A program made the translations under genes and the position numbers. Positions 40,026 through 45,196 of a stretch of DNA of 45,196 nucleotides are shown here, in pieces (positions within the stretch are counted from its first letter, which is position 1; every line of letters begins with the position of its first letter). Source of the stretch: an uncultured Bacteroides sp. (GTDB lineage Bacteria; Bacteroidota; Bacteroidia; Bacteroidales; Bacteroidaceae); contig USQO01000007.1 in the NCBI GenBank assembly GCA_900556845.1, forward strand, positions 1 to 45,196, given 5' to 3'. Below the pieces are notes generated by a model. The model ran no database searches, was not told where the DNA came from, and worked only from the letters and a program-made list of their open reading frames with translations.

Positions 40026-42563
40026 TTATTTGCTCCAAAATGTACGTGGCTTACCCAATGTAGCTTCTTTAAAGAACTTGGGTTTATCGTTTCTTTCAGC
40101 CGAGTAAACAATAGGCTGCATACCTTTTATATCTTCAGTACCGATGAGATAGGTCTCTCCTTTTACTGTACGGAAGCGGATAACACCATCTGCTGTCAGA
40201 CTACAACGGACTAAGCGTCCTTTCGAATCATACACTTGCACATCACGATTTCCCCAAGGATTCTGTATTCGACATTCGTTACCATGCAAGCTCTGAACTT
40301 CAATAGCAGGTATCATTCCTTCCTTATTAATACGTGCAGAAACCGTAAAACCACCTCGGGCACACAATGTAAAGGCCATCTCATGTTCTTTCGGCCAAGC
40401 CGGGAAAACACGAATTTTACCTTCATGACTTTGCAGAAGCATCTCGTTTACCGCCGTACCGATAATATTCATCGGTTCCATACCACACTGAATAAAAGGT
40501 TTTGCCCACAGACCTGAATTTCCGGCATAACTTCCATAATAGCTTCTTGAGTCGAATACATAATCACGCTGTGTTACCAAATCTGCATTCTCCACACGTT
40601 TGGCATAACGTGACAACACATACCAATGGTCTATATTATAGAATAATCCCTGGTTAAAGTGTTGGAGATAGTTTATTGTATTCTCCAGTCGTTCCATTAC
40701 TTTATCACCCAAGCCTAAACGGGCAGATACGATGGCACCCGGTGTAATTGCGTTTCGGTTTGCCGGATGATACAAGGCTATCTTCTTGGCAATTTCATAA
40801 TACTCTGTACCCTGCTGGTTAAGTCCTAACAAATTCGCCGGGAAAACCATGGTCGTATGTGCATCGCAGTGATAGAACTGTCGCTTGTAATAGGTATCCA
40901 TATTCGGATAAACCTCTCCATCCGGTTTATAGGCCATGACAAATACCTTTCCACGGCCCGGGACATCCAGTACCGGAGGCTCCCACAAGTGACTGATAAC
41001 CTTTTCCCATTCCTTTCGTTTCTTAGCATCTACATTCAGTATCCAGGATGCCTGGATGCAATTTCTGAAAAGCGACTCAATCATATAGCGGTCGGTTATC
41101 GGATTTTTCAGGTCCGAAGTATATGGATGCTCGTAAGGCTGAGCCGGATACAGATAATACTGCTTTTTCTCCTCATCCCACTTCAGAAGATTCAGATAAA
41201 GCTCCGCTGCTTCTTTCATAAAGGGATAGATGGTATCTTTCAGACATACCTTATCTTCCGTGAACTCATAGTAATTCCAGAAGATAGCAGCCATCTGACT
41301 GGCCGGTGTATAGTTGTACTTCATATCTCCCCTGTCCTGATGCAACATATTGCCATCGAAATCGTGTACTTCAGTCCAACGGATGGCATTTGCGATACCA
41401 TGACGCTCTTTTACAAACTGCTCAGCCTTAGGCATCAGTCTGAAGTATGTTTTCAGATAAGGCTTCATTAAGTCCGCATCATTCTGCTCGGCAAGTCCCC
41501 AGTAAGACTGTTGCGTATTCCAGTGTACAGACGTAATCCATTGGCGATGGTCACGGTTCCACACCCATAGTCCCCCGTTAAAAGGTACGGGATAATTACC
41601 TCGTGAAGAACTACCGGCAAGGTATCTGCGCAAGTAATAAATATTCTCCACATAATCATTATCCAGTTTTACAAACGACTTATTCCAAAATGCACGCCAG
41701 AAATCTGTATGCTTAGTGTAACGCGCTTCCAAACCGGCAGCAACAAACTGGTCAAGTTGTACCAAAGCCTGCTCTGCAGGTTGGGCATGTTCATCGGAAG
41801 TAACGACAGACAACAGAATATAAAACTTATTCTGTGCTGAAATACGCTGCTGAAGTTCAGCCTTATGACGGTTACGCACCACCGGATGAAAATCTCCGCC
41901 CACAACCCTGCAAGCCAAACTGAAACGAAGACCACCCTCCAATGTATCTGTCAGCAGCATATCATTTCCACGAATCGTAGTATGCGTTTTGCCCAGTCCC
42001 AAAGAAGCATCTTTCTCGCACGAGTTGTACCAATCTCCGAAGTGACGGCTTCCCCAACGTTCCAACGCCACCACAATGTCCGAACCATCTGTGTAATTCG
42101 GTTTATAATCGGCCTCACACTCCACGACCCATACATTGGAGCTTGCATCTACCCACGACTTCACACGAGTAGAGGCAAATGCTGTTTCACTCTTAAGCTG
42201 AGTTGTAGCTTCAAGCAATGAAAGGCGATGTTCAAAATCAGACAAATACAGATAATCATTACACGGTACACCAAAATCGACAGAAAGTCGGCCAGCCGAT
42301 TTCAAAGCTACCTGTCCCAGACCCGGACGGTCGTACAGATTTATTTTGTTTATCTGTATTTCTATACCATTCTCCGTAGTCCAAAGCATACCACCTACAT
42401 CCCCGTTCCCCAGCGGGAAGCCATTATACCCCTCATAATCCGGATCCAGATACACAATATCGTACTTCCGGAGGTAGTTGCTGTCTACCTTAAATACAGC
42501 ATTGTTTACGGCAGATGCTGTAAAAGATGTCAATAAGAAAAATAATGCAAGATAATGTTTCAT
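40026..42563 (-). CDS. GH95-like glycoside hydrolase
   Basis: Secreted enzyme, 845 residues. Signal peptide MKHYLALFFLLTSFTASA. N-terminal beta-sandwich with GFPLGNGDVGGMLWTTENGIEIQINKINLYD (about 47-78), the opening typical of GH95. A (alpha/alpha)6 barrel follows (about 310-700), with NYPVPFNGGLWVWNRDHRQW and HWNTQQSYWGLAEQND, which resemble the active-site segments of GH95 alpha-L-fucosidases/galactosidases; the exact catalytic residues cannot be verified. A C-terminal sandwich completes it. A paralogue-like relative is the DUF5703 protein at 31518. Operon: it lies 44 bases downstream of the GH78 gene on the same strand. Specificity could be alpha-L-fucose, alpha-L-galactose or another sugar. 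Confidence 0.85.
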   Translation of the reverse strand: MKHYLALFFLLTSFTASAVNNAVFKVDSNYLRKYDIVYLDPDYEGYNGFPLGNGDVGGMLWTTENGIEIQINKINLYDRPGLGQVALKSAGRLSVDFGVPCNDYLYLSDFEHRLSLLEATTQLKSETAFASTRVKSWVDASSNVWVVECEADYKPNYTDGSDIVVALERWGSRHFGDWYNSCEKDASLGLGKTHTTIRGNDMLLTDTLEGGLRFSLACRVVGGDFHPVVRNRHKAELQQRISAQNKFYILLSVVTSDEHAQPAEQALVQLDQFVAAGLEARYTKHTDFWRAFWNKSFVKLDNDYVENIYYLRRYLAGSSSRGNYPVPFNGGLWVWNRDHRQWITSVHWNTQQSYWGLAEQNDADLMKPYLKTYFRLMPKAEQFVKERHGIANAIRWTEVHDFDGNMLHQDRGDMKYNYTPASQMAAIFWNYYEFTEDKVCLKDTIYPFMKEAAELYLNLLKWDEEKKQYYLYPAQPYEHPYTSDLKNPITDRYMIESLFRNCIQASWILNVDAKKRKEWEKVISHLWEPPVLDVPGRGKVFVMAYKPDGEVYPNMDTYYKRQFYHCDAHTTMVFPANLLGLNQQGTEYYEIAKKIALYHPANRNAITPGAIVSARLGLGDKVMERLENTINYLQHFNQGLFYNIDHWYVLSRYAKRVENADLVTQRDYVFDSRSYYGSYAGNSGLWAKPFIQCGMEPMNIIGTAVNEMLLQSHEGKIRVFPAWPKEHEMAFTLCARGGFTVSARINKEGMIPAIEVQSLHGNECRIQNPWGNRDVQVYDSKGRLVRCSLTADGVIRFRTVKGETYLIGTEDIKGMQPIVYSAERNDKPKFFKEATLGKPRTFWSK

Positions 42564-42607
42564 AATATATAAATTTAATCGAATTTATCCTATTCACAAT
42601 GCTCCAT

Positions 42608-45139
42608 TCATTCGTAAATTCTACCCCTTACTGTTCCTTCTACGCCTTTTACCAGCAGCCAGCGTCCTTCTATTCGGCCTTCTACTCCCTTCCGGGGCTT
42701 GCCGTTATCCAAAACTTTACGACCGTTAACTTCTACAATCAATCCCGGCTGAAGAATCGGAAGACGCAACTCCCCTAATACACCTTTTGGTAGTTCAATG
42801 TTAAAAGACAATGAGGCTGGAGTCTTCCCCTTCTGCCAGTCTGCCGATACGGTTCCGTAAGGTGTAACGACCTTACCTCTTGCATAAGTCAGATTACCCA
42901 GACGTGGTTCAATCAGTAGTCTGTCATCCTCTACCCGCACTCCCAACACGTACGAACTCAGATAGTATGCAGGAACAGTACCATAATTATGACAAGACTC
43001 GTCAGAGCCGGTTCCATCCGGATGAATAAACGATTCAGACAAGGTTCCAGCATCTTTCTGCAAAGTTACCATATAGAACCATCTACGACGAACATTCTCC
43101 AATATCTCACTATCCATTTCTGGCGTATCAATATCATACAACACCTTGAACAGCCAATAATAAATAATTGGCATATCAATACCCGACTTATTCTGAAGCA
43201 TCGTGCGGTATTGTGTATTCTTGCAGATTGACTTTGTACCAGGATTGTTGTAATTTTCCAGTAACCACTTGCGGACACGGTCTTTTCTATCATCGGGAAC
43301 CAAATCCGTATACAAAGCCAGCAACTGGGCATGTACAGAAGGAAGAAGCAGTTCATTTTCCACAACCGCTGCCCCATAAGCACCCTCCGTTTCATTCCAG
43401 AACACTGCGTTATAGTGCTTCGATAAGTTTGCAGCCTCCTTACTGTATTTCTCGGCCAGCATAGTATCATCCAAAGCATCCGCCAGTTTTACGGCACACT
43501 TCAACGCTTCATAATAAAAAGCATTCAGAGTAGCCCCCTCACAAGTTACATAAGCCATCGGATTGTCGAAAGAAGCATATTCACGCGCATACACCAGTCC
43601 CCTCTTCGAAATACGGGCAGAGAACCAATTCAACAATCTCACCATAACCCCTTTGTGCTCTTTCACAAAGTCCAAATCCTTCGTGATGCTATAATAATGA
43701 TATAAAGCTTCAATCCACTGACTGGCATAATCCTCGATAATATAATGACAATCCGACGGTCCTCTGTCGGTTGGGAATGTAGCCAGCAAGATACCATCCT
43801 CCAACTGTGTCAAAGCTGCATGGCGCAACATACTCTTCAGCAAAGCCACATCTGTCTTTCCTTCGAAAGCAGGAGCACTCAGTGCCACACTGGAAACAGA
43901 AAAGCTAGCCTTATGTCCATCCTGTATCCACTCGTTCCGCTCGCGGGCATCAGTCCCATAAGCGTCATCCGAAACCGTTTCGATGGTATGTACACTCATT
44001 TCCCATAAATCATTGAAGAACGAATCACTGCACGTAAAACTGCCCAGCCTCTGATAAGGATAACGGCGATTCACAAACGCCAAGCGGTTTATCTCGACTT
44101 CACCGCTGTCTATTTTAAGTACAGCATATCGGCAACACCATTGGTCGGTCGTTATAAAATGCTGCTGCCCGTCGCGGGTTACATAAGTATTCCCACCTCC
44201 GAATGTTTCATACGGATGTCCATCCTTGCAGCGCAGTGTATAACGGATATTCAGTTTTATCCCAGCAGAGGCAGTCAGCTCCATATCCGTATATGCCATC
44301 GACATCGCGCCCAAATCCAAAGAGAGCTCCTCTCCCTGCTTCAGACGATAAGGGAACTGGATACACTTTCCCGTTGCCAAATCTATCGGATGGTCTATCC
44401 TTTCCTCCAAGCACAACGGTATCTCTGATTTCCGAAACTTACCCCACCTCTCTCCAGATACACCACAGGCCGCTTTCCAACGACTGTCATCAAAGCCTTC
44501 CTTCAGCCATTCTTCGTTATCAATTCTTGCATCAATCCTATCTGGAAAAGAATTGCTAGCCCAGCCTGATGGCAAATATCGCGTATGAAGCGAATATCTC
44601 CAGGTTGAATCGGTTGTAAGGAACGGAGTGTCGTCATTAAGCAACCGCACTGCCAATCCTGGTTCATGATACATGATACGGCCACATACCCTATCACCAA
44701 AAGAATGCACCAATACCGAAATTACATTTTGTCCTTTCCGTAAATAATTTCCTACCGGAATCACATCGTATTCCGGGCTTTTCGGATTGAAACGTACCGG
44801 GCCACGTGATACGTATTTTCCGTTTATCCATAACAGATATCTGGAATCAGCAAATATTTCCACTTCCGGGCCTTTGGTAGCAATATCATCCAGATAAAAA
44901 GTTTTGCGAAATACGGCATACTGCTGCTGTCCGTTGGGATGGTCTGCAGGTTGCGTCCATACCAAGTTCTTCTGCAAACCTGTAGTAGCATATAAATTGA
45001 ATAAACCTGTGTATATTGCCAATAAAAATAGCAACATATTTTTTCTCCACACACACTTACGATTTACCCTATTTATAAAAATAAACGATGTATAACAGAA
45101 CTGTTCAAACAAAAATAGAGGCAATAAAAGTTTGTTCAT
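42608..45139 (-). CDS. GH78-like alpha-L-rhamnosidase
   Basis: Likely alpha-L-rhamnosidase releasing terminal rhamnose from glycans, about 843 residues from 45139. The longer frame to 45178 begins in adapter sequence and is false. The start is uncertain: 45139 (MNKLLLPLFLF), a GTG at 45052 (VWRKNMLLFLLAIYTG, a good signal peptide), or 45037 (MLLFLLAIYTGL). Features are a jelly-roll carbohydrate-binding module with VEIFADSRYLLWINGKYVSRGP and KGQNVISVLVHSFGD, a Bac_rhamnosid-type (alpha/alpha)6 domain with the signature GTDARERNEWIQDGH (about 395-410), and a C-terminal sandwich. It is the first gene of the operon with the GH95-like enzyme. The upstream end may be incomplete because the contig stops here. 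Confidence 0.85.
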   Translation of the reverse strand: MNKLLLPLFLFEQFCYTSFIFINRVNRKCVWRKNMLLFLLAIYTGLFNLYATTGLQKNLVWTQPADHPNGQQQYAVFRKTFYLDDIATKGPEVEIFADSRYLLWINGKYVSRGPVRFNPKSPEYDVIPVGNYLRKGQNVISVLVHSFGDRVCGRIMYHEPGLAVRLLNDDTPFLTTDSTWRYSLHTRYLPSGWASNSFPDRIDARIDNEEWLKEGFDDSRWKAACGVSGERWGKFRKSEIPLCLEERIDHPIDLATGKCIQFPYRLKQGEELSLDLGAMSMAYTDMELTASAGIKLNIRYTLRCKDGHPYETFGGGNTYVTRDGQQHFITTDQWCCRYAVLKIDSGEVEINRLAFVNRRYPYQRLGSFTCSDSFFNDLWEMSVHTIETVSDDAYGTDARERNEWIQDGHKASFSVSSVALSAPAFEGKTDVALLKSMLRHAALTQLEDGILLATFPTDRGPSDCHYIIEDYASQWIEALYHYYSITKDLDFVKEHKGVMVRLLNWFSARISKRGLVYAREYASFDNPMAYVTCEGATLNAFYYEALKCAVKLADALDDTMLAEKYSKEAANLSKHYNAVFWNETEGAYGAAVVENELLLPSVHAQLLALYTDLVPDDRKDRVRKWLLENYNNPGTKSICKNTQYRTMLQNKSGIDMPIIYYWLFKVLYDIDTPEMDSEILENVRRRWFYMVTLQKDAGTLSESFIHPDGTGSDESCHNYGTVPAYYLSSYVLGVRVEDDRLLIEPRLGNLTYARGKVVTPYGTVSADWQKGKTPASLSFNIELPKGVLGELRLPILQPGLIVEVNGRKVLDNGKPRKGVEGRIEGRWLLVKGVEGTVRGRIYE

Positions 45140-45149
45140 TATTATATAG

Positions 45150-45196
45150 CTGTCTCTTATACACATCTCCGAGCCCACGAGACCGGAGCCTATCTC
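45150..45196. other. Illumina Nextera adapter contamination at the contig end
   Basis: From 45150 the sequence reads CTGTCTCTTATACACATCT, the Nextera mosaic end, then CCGAGCCCACGAGAC (read-2 transposase adapter), then CGGAGCCT (an 8-base i7 index, as I recall N720 of the Nextera XT set) and ATCTC, the start of P7. This is library sequence and not genome. Confidence 0.98.

Noticed and set aside
1..45149. tRNA, rRNA, CRISPR arrays, insertion sequences or integrases
   Set aside because: None was seen on reading both strands; a tool-based search could still find a weak tRNA, but I see no cloverleaf or transposase.
45140..45178. Extra N-terminal residues of the GH78 protein up to a GTG at 45178
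   Set aside because: They are mostly translated Nextera adapter; the genomic frame starts at or after 45139.

Overview
The window looks like one contig end from a gut-type Bacteroidales genome (Bacteroides, Phocaeicola or a close relative; the species cannot be resolved by eye). The evidence is a SusC/SusD pair, many lipoprotein signal peptides, several TAnnTTTG-type -7 promoter elements, a dense set of glycoside hydrolases and a PnuC-thiamine pyrophosphokinase operon. The last 47 bases (45150-45196) are not genomic. They are Illumina Nextera adapter, an 8-base index and the start of P7, and they add an artefactual N-terminus to the last gene. The first gene is cut by the left edge.

Layout. 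(1) 1-6093: a six-gene plus-strand efflux operon (TolC-type outer membrane protein, HlyD-type lipoprotein adaptor, two ABC ATPases, two ABC-2 permeases), arranged like E. coli YbhGFSR but with two separate ATPases whose degenerate motifs fall in the same composite ATP site. (2) 6094-8145: a gene-poor 396 bp stretch with an AraC C-terminal remnant, then hydroxylamine reductase (hcp). (3) 8273-11248: a DUF4186 protein, an FKBP isomerase and a convergent three-gene redox operon (TIGR04076-like, zinc alcohol dehydrogenase, flavin reductase). (4) 11347-17367: a MATE exporter divergent from a MarR-TolC-EmrA-EmrB operon, with an inverted repeat in the shared promoter region that is a good MarR operator candidate. 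(5) 17375-20938: a lipocalin, then a structured, terminated non-coding RNA candidate (about 18052-18280) just upstream of a CbbX/SpoVK-like AAA+ protein that appears to carry a second, degenerate AAA+ module, then an unknown protein. (6) 21082-28669: a SusC/SusD pair with an AraC regulator and a TPR histidine kinase, without hydrolases. (7) 28914-31408: PnuC, thiamine pyrophosphokinase and a COG0523 GTPase with an extreme His/Cys-rich insert. (8) 31518-45139: a carbohydrate-degradation cluster around a LacI regulator, with a DUF5703/GH95-like enzyme, a GH43-like lipoprotein, a GH2 exo-enzyme, a GH95-like enzyme and a GH78 alpha-L-rhamnosidase-like enzyme.

How the genes work together. The window holds two complete tripartite drug or metabolite exporters plus a MATE pump. 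The right-hand third is a glycan-utilisation region, probably for a rhamnose-containing heteroglycan, controlled by LacI through an operator placed between its divergent promoters. The most interesting undescribed candidates are the RNA at 18052-18280 with its AAA+ neighbour, the asymmetric split ATPase pair, and the 16-bp perfect palindrome that sits where a thiamine riboswitch might have been expected.
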